From Cohnella sp. CFH 77786 (GTDB lineage: Bacteria > Bacillota > Bacilli > Paenibacillales > Paenibacillaceae), in assembly GCF_019400745.1 (NCBI RefSeq), contig NZ_WJIB01000014.1, forward strand, positions 62,001 to 126,000: 64,000 nt of DNA. The letters run 5' to 3'. The notes below the pieces were generated by a model. It was not told the origin of the DNA. It ran no database searches and saw only the letters and a program-made list of their open reading frames with translations. The position numbers and the translations under genes were made by a program. Of this stretch, positions 19,918 through 27,785 are shown in pieces. Position 1 is the first letter of the stretch. The number at the start of each line of letters is the position of its first letter.

Positions 19918-20042
19918 TAGACATTCCAAGCCGAAGTCCGGTAACGGACGCGGGGGACCCAGGTGTGGGGTGAAGCCGCATGCTCTTCGTGCGGCCGGGG
20001 CTACTCTTTGACCCGAACCCGTCAGCTAACCTCGCAGGCATG
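19918..20042 (+). ncRNA. c-di-AMP riboswitch (ydaO/yuaA class)
   Basis: The leader of the CAP-protein gene contains the conserved ydaO core in order: CCGAAGTCCGGTAACGGA, GGGGACCCA, GGGGTGAAGCCGC, then GGGCTACTCTTTGACCCGAA and CCCGTCAGCTAACCTCG. These elements define the pseudo-two-fold aptamer that binds two c-di-AMP molecules. In Gram-positive bacteria this class is generally an OFF switch for cell-wall hydrolases and potassium or osmolyte transporters. The Shine-Dalgarno site AAGGGAGG (20046-20053) follows directly. I did not identify a separate terminator, so regulation could act at translation. Confidence 0.93.
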
Positions 20043-20063
20043 ACAAAGGGAGGAATGAGGCAA

Positions 20064-20816
20064 GTGAAAGGTTGGAAAGGTTGGAAGAAATGGCTTACCG
20101 TAGGCGCGCTCACGTTGGCGGTATCCATACCGGCCGGCGCGGCATCGGCTGCGAGCAGCTACGGTACCGTGCAGTATCGGGTATACTACGTGAACCAAGG
20201 CAGCTACTTCGACTTGAACAAGCTTCTTCAACAATATGAGCAATATTTCGAAATCTATTATCCGGTGGCGAATCCGGCGCCGTCGCAACCCGTAACTTCG
20301 AAGCCGGTTGTAACGAAACCGGTCGTCACGAAGCCCGTGACAACGAAGCCGGTGACAACGAAGCCGGTGACAACGAAGCCCGTAACGACGCAACCGGCGA
20401 CGAAGCCGGCTCCGGCTCCGGCCAATCCGGCGGATTCGGGAACGACCGCTTCCAGCTTCGCCTCGCAAGTGGTTACGCTCGTGAACCAGGAACGCGCCAA
20501 TGCCGGGCTGAAGCCTCTCGCGACCCACGCTAAGCTGACGGAAATGGCGCTTGCCAAAGCCAAAGACATGAAGAACAACAACTATTTCGACCATAACTCG
20601 CCGACTTACGGCTCTCCGTTCGATATGATGAGATCTTTCGGCATCACGTACCGTTATGCCGGAGAGAACATCGCGATGGGCCAACGCACGCCGCAGGAAG
20701 TCATGACCGCCTGGATGAACAGCCCGGGCCATCGGGCGAACATCCTGAACGCCAACTATACGTCCATCGGCGTTGCGTATTACAACGGCGAATGGGTGCA
20801 GGAATTCATCGGCTGA
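20064..20816 (+). CDS. Secreted CAP-domain protein (YkwD-like) under c-di-AMP riboswitch
   Basis: A 250-residue exported protein: signal peptide (about 1-30, KKWLTVGALTLAVSIPAGAA), a linker with repeated (V/T)TKPV units (residues 75-115), and a C-terminal CAP/SCP domain (about 130-250; VNQERANAGLKPL, YFDHNSPTYGSP, YAGENIAMG, MNSPGHRANIL). Bacillales YkwD-type CAP proteins act at the cell wall or spore cortex; the enzyme activity is not settled. GTG 20064 is the best start because AAGGGAGG (20046-20053) is 10 nt upstream; ATG 20055 is too close and ATG 20040 lies before the site. The riboswitch ties expression to c-di-AMP and hence wall or osmotic status. Confidence 0.9.
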   Translation: MKGWKGWKKWLTVGALTLAVSIPAGAASAASSYGTVQYRVYYVNQGSYFDLNKLLQQYEQYFEIYYPVANPAPSQPVTSKPVVTKPVVTKPVTTKPVTTKPVTTKPVTTQPATKPAPAPANPADSGTTASSFASQVVTLVNQERANAGLKPLATHAKLTEMALAKAKDMKNNNYFDHNSPTYGSPFDMMRSFGITYRYAGENIAMGQRTPQEVMTAWMNSPGHRANILNANYTSIGVAYYNGEWVQEFIG

Positions 20817-20829
20817 CCCTTTCAAGACG

Positions 20830-20876
20830 AAGCTTTGCTCTCCGCGGAAAACGCGGCGGGCAAAGCTTTTTTTTTC
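20830..20876 (+). terminator. Terminator after CAP-protein gene
   Basis: AAGCTTTGC (20830-20838) pairs with GCAAAGCTT (20860-20868), with an inner CCGC/GCGG stem, followed by eight or more T residues. Confidence 0.9.
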
Positions 20877-20934
20877 AACATCGTGGTTTTGGGGAAGAGA
20901 GAGAGTGCCGATTAAGGTTCTGGCGCTCCCGAAA

Positions 20935-21534
20935 TCCCCGACTACGGGCGCTGTAGTGGCTTCCGGAGACGTTATTTCTGCGAACTACAAACGCTGTAGT
21001 GATTTCCGGAGACGTTATTTTTGCGAAATCCCCGACTACGAGCACTGTAGTGACTTCCGGAGACGTTATTTGTGCGAATTCCCCGACAACGAACGCTGTA
21101 GTGACTTTTGGAGAAGTTATTTCTGCGAAACCCCCGACTACAAACGCTGTAGTGACTTCCGGAGACGTTATTTCTGCGAAGCGCCCGACAACGAACGCTG
21201 TAGTGACTTCCGGAGACGTTATTTTTGCGAAATCCCCGACTACAAACGCTGTGACTTCTGAAGACGTTAGTTCTGCGAAATCCCCGACAACGAACGCTGT
21301 AGTGACTTCCGGAGACGTTATTTTTGCGAAATCCCCGACAACGGGCGCTGTAGTGACTTCCGGAGACGTTATTTCTGGGAAATCCCCGACTACGGGCGCT
21401 GTAGTGACTTCCGGAGACGTTATTTCTGCGAAATCCTCGACTACGAGCGCAGTAGTGACTTCCGGAGACGTTATTTCTGCGAAATCCCCGACTACGGGCG
21501 CTGTAGTGACTTCCGGAGACGTTATCGCGCCTAG
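20935..21534. repeat. Tandem array A: 12 units of about 51 bp
   Basis: Twelve near-identical units run between the CAP-gene terminator and the mhqR promoter. The conserved part of each unit reads TAGTGACTTCCGGAGACG then TTATTTCTGCGAAAT and CCCCGACTACGGGCGCT; one unit is about 3 bp short. Because 51 is a multiple of three, long frames stay open on both strands (for instance a 17-residue repeat containing SGDVISAKSPTT), but neither has a Shine-Dalgarno site or a sensible protein composition. I regard the array as non-coding. Confidence 0.92.
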
Positions 21535-21650
21535 TCATTCCTGAACGAAGTCGTTTTTACTTGGTTCTCGGATTTTTAACGGCCGGCCGAATCAAGCATA
21601 CATGTATAGAATGAGCGGGCAGGCGGCAAAACATACGCGTATCATGCAAC

Positions 21651-21691
21651 TTGACAATCTGCGTCCGATCCTATATCTTTAATTTAAGATA
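21651..21691 (+). promoter_or_regulatory. mhqR promoter with MhqR-type operator over the -10
   Basis: TTGACA (21651-21656), a 17-bp spacer and TATCTT (21674-21679) form a sigma-A-like promoter. The -10 begins a perfect inverted repeat: TATCTT, TAATTT, AAGATA (21674-21691). Its ATCT-N8-AGAT form matches, as I recall it, the MhqR box of B. subtilis. Binding of the repressor encoded just downstream would cover the -10 and give autoregulation. Confidence 0.7.
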
Positions 21692-21723
21692 ATTAATATT
21701 AAAATAAAATTGGTGGTGAACGA

Positions 21724-22173
21724 ATGGCGAACCCGATCGACGAAGAACAACAGACCTCGCTGAAGCTGTTCGTTGTCCTTTCCAAAGCGTATAAGACCAT
21801 CATGGACAAAGCCTTGAAGGACATGAAGAACTACGGTTTGTCCTCTTCCGAGTTTTCCGTTCTGGAGGTGCTGTACCACAAAGGAAGAACCCCCCTCCAG
21901 CAAATCGGAGGCAAGATTCTCGTCACCAGCGGCAGCATCACGTACAACATCGACAAGCTCGAGAAGAGAGGACTGCTCAAACGCGTTCCCGCCCAGGAGG
22001 ACCGCAGGGTCACTTACGCGGAAATCACGCCCGCGGGCAAGGAGCTGTTCGACCGAATCTTCCCGCAGCACGCCGCAAGCATCCATGCCCTGATGAGCGG
22101 AATCGACAGGGAGAGCAAGCAGGAAGCGATCGAATTTCTAAAACGGCTGGGAAAAGGGGCGGAGAAGGGTTAG
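21724..22173 (+). CDS. mhqR: MarR family repressor, MhqR-like
   Basis: A 149-residue winged-helix regulator (helices from LKLFVVLSKAYKTIMDKALK; recognition region LVTSGSITYNIDKLEKRGLL; wing QEDRRVTYAEITPAG). The closest family I know is MhqR of Bacilli, which represses genes for quinone and electrophile detoxification. The two following genes, a ring-cleaving VOC dioxygenase and a small alpha/beta hydrolase, are the classical MhqR regulon members, which supports the symbol. GGTGGTGA precedes ATG 21724. An ATCT-N8-AGAT operator overlaps its promoter. Confidence 0.85.
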   Translation: MANPIDEEQQTSLKLFVVLSKAYKTIMDKALKDMKNYGLSSSEFSVLEVLYHKGRTPLQQIGGKILVTSGSITYNIDKLEKRGLLKRVPAQEDRRVTYAEITPAGKELFDRIFPQHAASIHALMSGIDRESKQEAIEFLKRLGKGAEKG

Positions 22174-22231
22174 CGGACGCTCGCTCGCGAATCGACTCTA
22201 TCCCATTACGAAACAAGAGGAGGAATAACGA

Positions 22232-23221
22232 ATGGAACTGAAAGGCATTCATCATCTGTCCGCCATCACGGCGAGCGCTTCGAACAATTTCCATTTTTAT
22301 ACCCAAGTTCTAGGTCTACGTTTGGTCAAAAAAACGGTGAACCAGGACGACACTTCCGTTTATCATCTCTTTTACGGGGATGAGAGGGGAAATCCGGGCA
22401 CTGAGCTTACGTTCTTCGAATTCCCGATGACGGCGCGGAACCGCGATGGGGTCGGCAGCATCTCCTCGACTTCCCTCCGGGTGGCAAGCGATGAAGCTCT
22501 GCGTTATTGGAAAAGACGCTTCGAGCTGTTCCAGGTCGATCACGACGACATCATCGACAGAGCAGGGCGTTTGACGCTTGCATTCCGCGACCCTGAGGGG
22601 CAACGGCTCCTTCTCGTGTCCGACGAGAACGACAGCGGCGTAGCCGGCGGCATTCCGTGGGCCCGCAGTCCGGTTCCCGCGGAACACGGGATTCGCGGCT
22701 TGGGTCCCATCCAATTGACGGTGCATGACGCCGAGCCGACCGTACGCGTCCTTACGGAGCTCATGGGCTTCCGCGACAAAGGGCGGTATCCTTCAACCGT
22801 GGCCGGTCAGCCGGACATTCTCGTTCTGGAAACCGGCGAAGGCGGAAGCGGAGCCGAGATCCACGTCGAAGAGAGAAAGGATCTGCCCCGGGAACGGCAA
22901 GGCCGCGGGGGCGTGCACCATGTCGCGTTCCGCGTCGACAACGAGGAAGAGCTGCGGCAGTGGATCGAACGGATCCGCTCCGCCCGGTTCCCGAATTCCG
23001 GTTTCGTCGACCGTTTCTACTTCCGCTCCCTGTATTTCCGCGAACCGAACGGCATCCTGTTCGAGCTGGCGACCGACGGCCCCGGGTTCGACACGGACGA
23101 GGACATCCTGCACCTGGGCGAATCGCTCGCGCTGCCTCCGTTCCTGGAGCCGTACCGCACGCAAATCGAGGCAGGGCTGAAGCCGCTGGACACATCGAAC
23201 GGAGGAGGGGATCCGGGATGA
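22232..23221 (+). CDS. mhqO: Ring-cleaving dioxygenase of the MhqO/MhqE type (VOC fold)
   Basis: A 329-residue protein with two VOC modules. The first begins LKGIHHLSAITASASNNFHF (residues 3-22) and the second is centred on GLGPIQLTVHDAEPTVRVL and GGVHHVAFRVDNEEEL, ending in GILFELATDGPGF. The histidines of the two modules and the glutamate in LFELATD are the likely Fe/Mn ligands of an extradiol-type hydroquinone dioxygenase. Members of this family open the ring of methylhydroquinone-like compounds and protect from quinone stress. It follows mhqR by 58 bp and overlaps the next gene by 4 bp, indicating one operon. Confidence 0.88.
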   Translation: MELKGIHHLSAITASASNNFHFYTQVLGLRLVKKTVNQDDTSVYHLFYGDERGNPGTELTFFEFPMTARNRDGVGSISSTSLRVASDEALRYWKRRFELFQVDHDDIIDRAGRLTLAFRDPEGQRLLLVSDENDSGVAGGIPWARSPVPAEHGIRGLGPIQLTVHDAEPTVRVLTELMGFRDKGRYPSTVAGQPDILVLETGEGGSGAEIHVEERKDLPRERQGRGGVHHVAFRVDNEEELRQWIERIRSARFPNSGFVDRFYFRSLYFREPNGILFELATDGPGFDTDEDILHLGESLALPPFLEPYRTQIEAGLKPLDTSNGGGDPG

Positions 23222-23823
23222 TCCACCATTTCGAAAAAGGCACCGATCCCGCGTCCCCCACCCTGCTCCTGCTTCATGGCACGGGAGGATCGGAGCGGGA
23301 TTTGGCCGGCGTCGGCCGAATGATTTCGGGCGGCTCCAACCTGCTCGGCGTCAGGGGCAACGTATCGGAGAACGGCATGGCCCGGTTTTTCCGCCGGCTG
23401 GCAGAGGGGGTCTTCGACGAAGAAGATCTCGTCTTCCGGACCCGGGAATTAAACGAGTTCATTGCCGAAGCGGCGGAACGGTACGGCTTCGACCGCAGCC
23501 GCGTCGCGGCGGTCGGGTATTCCAACGGGGCCAACATCGCGGCCAGCCTGCTGTTTCATCTGCCAGATTCGCTCCAAGGCGCCGTCCTGTTCCATCCGAT
23601 GGTCCCGCGGCGGGGCATCCCCTTGCCGGATCTGAGCGGGACGCCGATCTTCATCGGAGCGGGAAGGAACGACCCGCTGTGCCCCCCGGCGGAATCCGAA
23701 GAGCTGGCGGAGCTGCTGGCTGGCGCGGGCGCGGACGTGCGACTGCATTGGGAAAACAACGGCCACCAGCTGTCCCGGAGCGAAGTCTTGCAAGCGGCGT
23801 CGTGGTTTCGGGAGACTTTCTAA
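23218..23823 (+). CDS. mhqD: Alpha/beta hydrolase (MhqD-like carboxylesterase)
   Basis: A 201-residue hydrolase of the phospholipase/carboxylesterase family. Visible are the oxyanion segment LLLLHGTGGSERDL, the nucleophile elbow VGYSNGANI (Ser in GYSNG), the Asp region FIGAGRNDPLCP and the final His in NNGHQLS. ATG 23218 overlaps the dioxygenase stop (ATGA), behind GGAGGAGG, so the longer in-frame extension upstream is not used. In B. subtilis the mhqD product contributes to quinone resistance together with the dioxygenase. A terminator follows at once. Confidence 0.88.
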   Translation: MIHHFEKGTDPASPTLLLLHGTGGSERDLAGVGRMISGGSNLLGVRGNVSENGMARFFRRLAEGVFDEEDLVFRTRELNEFIAEAAERYGFDRSRVAAVGYSNGANIAASLLFHLPDSLQGAVLFHPMVPRRGIPLPDLSGTPIFIGAGRNDPLCPPAESEELAELLAGAGADVRLHWENNGHQLSRSEVLQAASWFRETF

Positions 23824-23829
23824 TACAGG

Positions 23830-23853
23830 GCTGCCCAGACTGGGCAGCTTTTT
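23830..23853 (+). terminator. Terminator of the mhqR-mhqO-mhqD operon
   Basis: GCTGCCCA (23830-23837) pairs with TGGGCAGC (23841-23848), followed by five T residues. Confidence 0.9.
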
Positions 23854-23888
23854 CGCGTTTGCGCCGAGTCCCTAGTTTCCCGTACGAA

Positions 23889-24827
23889 TAACGGAACCCA
23901 TTTCCGCTAATCCGCCGGAAGTCGCTCAGTGCCGTTGATTCATCGGATTAGCGTCTCACGGACACTATTTGGCCTGAAGTAACGTTGATTCGTCGGATTA
24001 GCGTCTCACGGACACTATTTGGCTTACAGTGCCGTTGTTTCGTCGGATTAGCGTCTCACAGACACTATTTCGCCTGAAGTAACGTTGATTCGTCGGATTA
24101 GCGTCTCACGGACACTATTTGGCTCACAGTGCCGTTGATTCGTCGGATTAGCGTCTCACGGACACTATTTGGCTCATAGTGCCGTTGATTCGTCGGATTA
24201 GCGTCTCACGGACACTATTTCGCCTGAAGTAACGTTGATTCGTCGGATTAGCGTCTCACGGACACTATTTCGCCTGAAGTAACGTTGATTCATCGGATTA
24301 GCGTCTCACGGATACTATTTGGCTCACAGTGCCGTTGATTCGTCGGATTAGCGTCTCACGGACACTATTTGGCTCACAGTGCCGTTGATTCGTCGGATTA
24401 GCGTCTCACGGACACTATTTGGCTCACAGTGCCGTTGATTCATCGGATTAGCGTCTCACGGATACTATTTGGCCTGAAGTAACGTTGATTCGTCGGATTA
24501 GCGTCTCACGGACACTATTTCGCCTGAAGTAACGTTGATTCGTCGGATTAGCGTCTCACAGACACTATTTGGCTCACAGTGCCGTTGATTCATCGGATTA
24601 GCGTCTCACGGACACTATTTGGCTCACAGTGCCGTTGATTCGTCGGATTAGCGTCTCACGGACACTATTTCGCCTGAAGTAACGTTGATTCGTCGGATTA
24701 GCGTCTCACGGATACTATTTGGCTCACAGTGCTGTTGATTCGTCGGATTAGCGTCTCACGGACACTATTTGGCTCACAGTGCCGTTGATTCATCGCCCCG
24801 CGCAAATAACGGAATCCAGTTCCGCTA
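23889..24827. repeat. Tandem array B: 17 units of exactly 50 bp, bracketed by two related solitary hairpins
   Basis: The element TAGCGTC starts 17 times from 23949 with a strict 50-bp period and no indel. Each unit holds GATTCGTCGGATTAGCG, TCTCACGGACACTATTT, then either GGCCTGAAGTAAC or GGCTCACAGTGCC, so two unit subtypes are mixed irregularly. Both ends carry a similar but distinct element (TAACGGAA, 5-nt loop, TTCCGCTA at 23889-23909 and 24807-24827). The whole gap between the mhqD terminator and the aspartase-like gene is otherwise empty. Confidence 0.95.
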
Positions 24828-24955
24828 TACCGCCGTATGTCGCACTCCCCCGTACCATAAGGTTTTCAAATCGTTATGATTTACGAATTCAATTTTTAGG
24901 CCTGCGGAGGCGTGTGGTACATTCAAAGTAGGAAACGGGAGGGAGTTGACGGTAC

Positions 24956-25867
24956 ATGGACACGGTTCGCATCGAACGTTGGGAATTCGGAGAAGAAGCC
25001 GTCCCTGCCCACGCTTATTACGGCATTCGGACGAAACACGCACAGCGGCGCTTGACGGATACGGGCAAAGATTACAAGCACGACCTGCTGGCCGCGCTGG
25101 CCTTGCTCAAGAAGACTGCGGCTCGGACCGAGACGGAGTCCGGCAGGCTGGAAGCCCGCGTCGGCGCGTTGATCGAGCGTGCGGCGCAAGAAGTCGCGGA
25201 CGGCCGGTGGCACGAGCAGTTCGTGTTCGAGCCGAGCCGTTGCGGAAGCGGCCCCTTGCTTTCGCTCAACATGAACGAAGTGCTGGCCAACCGCGCGATG
25301 GAACTGATGGGCGAGGTGAAAGGCAGCTACCATATCGTCAGCCCCGACTGGCATGCAGAATCGCCGCTTCACCCCAACCGGTACTTTTCCGCGGCGTTTC
25401 AGCTGGCGGCCATCGAATATGTACGCACGATACATCGCCAGGCGGAAGCTCTTCCGCCGGGAATCGCCGGCAAAATCAGCCCCGTACTGACTTCTCTCGA
25501 GGAGCGGCTGCGAACCTTGAACGGCGAACACTTCGATGCCGGATTCATCTCGAGGCTTGGGGCGGCGGCGGGTCTTCCCCTGCACGCCGGGATCCTTGCC
25601 CGCCAAGCTTACGAAACCGCTTACGGGCAGATTTCATCCACGATGAATGCGGCAATCTCGGAGCTCGAGCCGGCCATCCGCCGGATCGATTCGGTCGAGC
25701 TGAAGGCCGGCATCATCCAGATTTCGGCGTTCCGCGACATGATCGCGTTTATGGACCGTTCCGGTTTTTCCGCCCAAGGAATGGAAGAAGTGACCGCCTA
25801 TTACGCTTGGCAGTGCATGGATTTATTTTACAGGGCGTTGCTGAAAATAAATCAGATCTACCATTGA
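24956..25867 (+). CDS. Truncated aspartase/fumarase-superfamily protein
   Basis: A 303-residue protein whose first half follows aspartate ammonia-lyase: a start like ERWEFGEEAVPAHAYYGIRT and the signature-like GPLLSLNMNEVLANRAMELM. The family is normally about 470 residues. The catalytic mobile loop containing GSSxMPxKxNP is absent, and the C-terminal half is short, divergent and helical. It is probably not an ordinary aspartase; a regulatory, non-catalytic or altered-lyase role is possible. GGGAGGG lies 10-11 nt before the ATG. It leads the roc gene string, only 53 bp before the LysR gene, suggesting a link to amino-acid catabolism. Confidence 0.7.
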   Translation: MDTVRIERWEFGEEAVPAHAYYGIRTKHAQRRLTDTGKDYKHDLLAALALLKKTAARTETESGRLEARVGALIERAAQEVADGRWHEQFVFEPSRCGSGPLLSLNMNEVLANRAMELMGEVKGSYHIVSPDWHAESPLHPNRYFSAAFQLAAIEYVRTIHRQAEALPPGIAGKISPVLTSLEERLRTLNGEHFDAGFISRLGAAAGLPLHAGILARQAYETAYGQISSTMNAAISELEPAIRRIDSVELKAGIIQISAFRDMIAFMDRSGFSAQGMEEVTAYYAWQCMDLFYRALLKINQIYH

Positions 25868-25920
25868 AAAATGAGGTAAGATGGGGGCGGATGGAATTCG
25901 AGAAAGAAGGGGTGACCGGG

Positions 25921-26808
25921 ATGGACTTCCGCAAACTCAAAACCTTTCAGGCCGTCGCCGAAAGCTTGAATCTCACCAAGGCCGCGGAGCAGCTGGGTTA
26001 TTCGCAGCCGGCCATCACGCTCCAGCTCCAAGCGCTCGAGAGCGAGCTCGGGGTTTCCCTCTTTACGAGAGTCGGCAAAAAAACGTATCTTACGCCCTCC
26101 GGCAGGGTTGTAAAATCCTATATCGATCAAGCCTTCTCCATACTCGACGAGATGGAGCACGAGCTGAAGAAGATGCAGCAGCCATACGGATTGCTGACGA
26201 TCGCCGCACCGGAGCTGTACTGCAACCAGTTCCTGTCGATCGGGATCCATTCCTTCATCGCGGAGAATCCCCAGGTGAAGCTGCAGCTGTTCTCCTGCGA
26301 CAGCAACGAAGCGATGAAGAAGGTCGCGGCCAATGAGGCCGACCTCGCGATCATCGCGGGGCCGTGCCTGTCGCCGCAAATGGTGTCGCAGCCCCTCGGC
26401 AAGGAGGATTTCGTGCTGGTCACGACCAAGGAGCTGTACGCAGAGCACTCGCTCGAGGAGCTGCTGACGAAGTATCCTTTCATCACGTACAAATCGGGAT
26501 CCAACCTGCAGCTCATGGTGAACGAGTGTTTGGAGGACGTCGGCTTCGCGCCGAGCAGCTTCATCGAATGCATCAGCGACGAGACAATCAAGCGGACGGT
26601 CCTGCACCATACGGGCGTGGCGCTGCTCGGGTCGACGCTGGTGGAGGAAGAACTGAACAAGGGTACGCTCGTCGAGCTTCATCGCTTCCCGGAGCGGATC
26701 GAGACCTCGATGGTCGTTCTGAAAAGCAGGGCGGAGGAGAACAACATCCGGACGTTCTCCGATATCGTTCGGCGGATATGGGCGAATATGGGCGGAATGG
26801 GGGAATAA
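25921..26808 (+). CDS. LysR family transcriptional regulator of the roc region
   Basis: A 295-residue LysR protein: N-terminal HTH (KLKTFQAVAESLNLTKAAEQ, GYSQPAITLQLQALESELGV) and a periplasmic-binding-type effector domain (about 90-290, beginning LLTIAAPELYCNQFLSIGIH). It is transcribed with the arginase gene (2-bp gap), unusual for LysR, which is normally divergent from its targets. It takes the place of RocR/AhrC control seen in Bacillus and may sense arginine, ornithine or proline. ATG 25921 follows AAGGGGTGA. Confidence 0.9.
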   Translation: MDFRKLKTFQAVAESLNLTKAAEQLGYSQPAITLQLQALESELGVSLFTRVGKKTYLTPSGRVVKSYIDQAFSILDEMEHELKKMQQPYGLLTIAAPELYCNQFLSIGIHSFIAENPQVKLQLFSCDSNEAMKKVAANEADLAIIAGPCLSPQMVSQPLGKEDFVLVTTKELYAEHSLEELLTKYPFITYKSGSNLQLMVNECLEDVGFAPSSFIECISDETIKRTVLHHTGVALLGSTLVEEELNKGTLVELHRFPERIETSMVVLKSRAEENNIRTFSDIVRRIWANMGGMGE

Positions 26809-26810
26809 GC

Positions 26811-27722
26811 ATGATTGCAGCGAAGAACCGCAACATTTCCCTGATCGGCGTACCGATGCAATGGGGAGCGGACCGTCCCGGCGTGGAGATGGGTCCGACT
26901 GCCATAAGGAGTTCCAATATTCAGACGAAATTGGAGTCGCTCGGTTACCGGATACGGGACGTGGGAGACATCCATGTCAACCGGATCCAGGAGCCGTGCA
27001 GTCCGGGCGAGAAGCTGAAATACTTGGCCGAAATCGCCCGCGTGAACGCGGAACTGGCCGCCCTCGTTTCCCGCGAGATGGGACAGGACCAGCTTCCTCT
27101 GGTGCTTGGCGGCGACCACAGCCTGGCGATCGGTACGATCAAGGGCGTGCTTCAGCGCGTGAACAAGCTCGGCGTGATCTGGTTCGACGCCCATGCGGAC
27201 GTGAATACGGAAGCGACGACGATGTCCGGCAACATCCACGGGATGTCCCTGGCCGTGCTGCTCGGGTACGGGCATCCGAGCCTGGTGTCCATTGGCGGTC
27301 CGAACGCCAACGTGGATCCTTCCAAGGTGGTCATCGTGGGGGCGAGGTCGGTGGACCCGGGGGAGAAGGCTTTCCTTCGGGAGAAGGGGATCCGGGTGTT
27401 CACGATGCACGATATCGACCGTTACGGCATGAAGGCGGTCATGGAAGAAGCGATGGAGCGGGTAACGCAAGGGACGGACGGCGTCCATCTGAGCCTGGAC
27501 CTGGACGGCATGGACCCGAGCGCCGCTCCGGGCGTGGGAACGCCGGTCAACGGCGGCTTGTCGTACCGGGAGAGTCACTTTGCGATGGAGCTGCTCGCGG
27601 AGAGCGGCGCGCTCGTCTCCGCCGAGGTGGTCGAGGTGAATCCGGCGCTCGACGTGAACAACAAAACGGCGCAAACGGCGGTGGAGCTGATCGCCTCCGT
27701 CTTCGGAGAAAGCATCTTGTGA
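26811..27722 (+). CDS. rocF: Arginase
   Basis: A 303-residue arginase that hydrolyses arginine to ornithine and urea. All Mn ligands are visible: H103 in LGGDHSLAIG, D126, H128 and D130 in WFDAHADVNT, D230 and D232 in SLDLDGMDP; H143 in NIHGMSLA is the usual proton shuttle. Length fits B. subtilis RocF. It starts 2 bp after the LysR gene and precedes ornithine aminotransferase, so it carries the first step of the operon. I see no urease genes in the window. Confidence 0.96.
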   Translation: MIAAKNRNISLIGVPMQWGADRPGVEMGPTAIRSSNIQTKLESLGYRIRDVGDIHVNRIQEPCSPGEKLKYLAEIARVNAELAALVSREMGQDQLPLVLGGDHSLAIGTIKGVLQRVNKLGVIWFDAHADVNTEATTMSGNIHGMSLAVLLGYGHPSLVSIGGPNANVDPSKVVIVGARSVDPGEKAFLREKGIRVFTMHDIDRYGMKAVMEEAMERVTQGTDGVHLSLDLDGMDPSAAPGVGTPVNGGLSYRESHFAMELLAESGALVSAEVVEVNPALDVNNKTAQTAVELIASVFGESIL

Positions 27723-27785
27723 CGTGCTGCCGGAAAAGCGCGGCCTCGCCGGATTGCCGCCAGGCCAGCAAGGGAGGGGATTCCG

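Noticed and set aside
20972-21544. Long repetitive frames on both strands of array A (about 180 codons each)
   Set aside because: They exist because the unit is 51 bp; no start signals, and both strands are equally open.
23949-24795. Array B as a CRISPR locus
   Set aside because: The whole 50-bp unit is conserved, there are no unique spacers and no cas genes are nearby.
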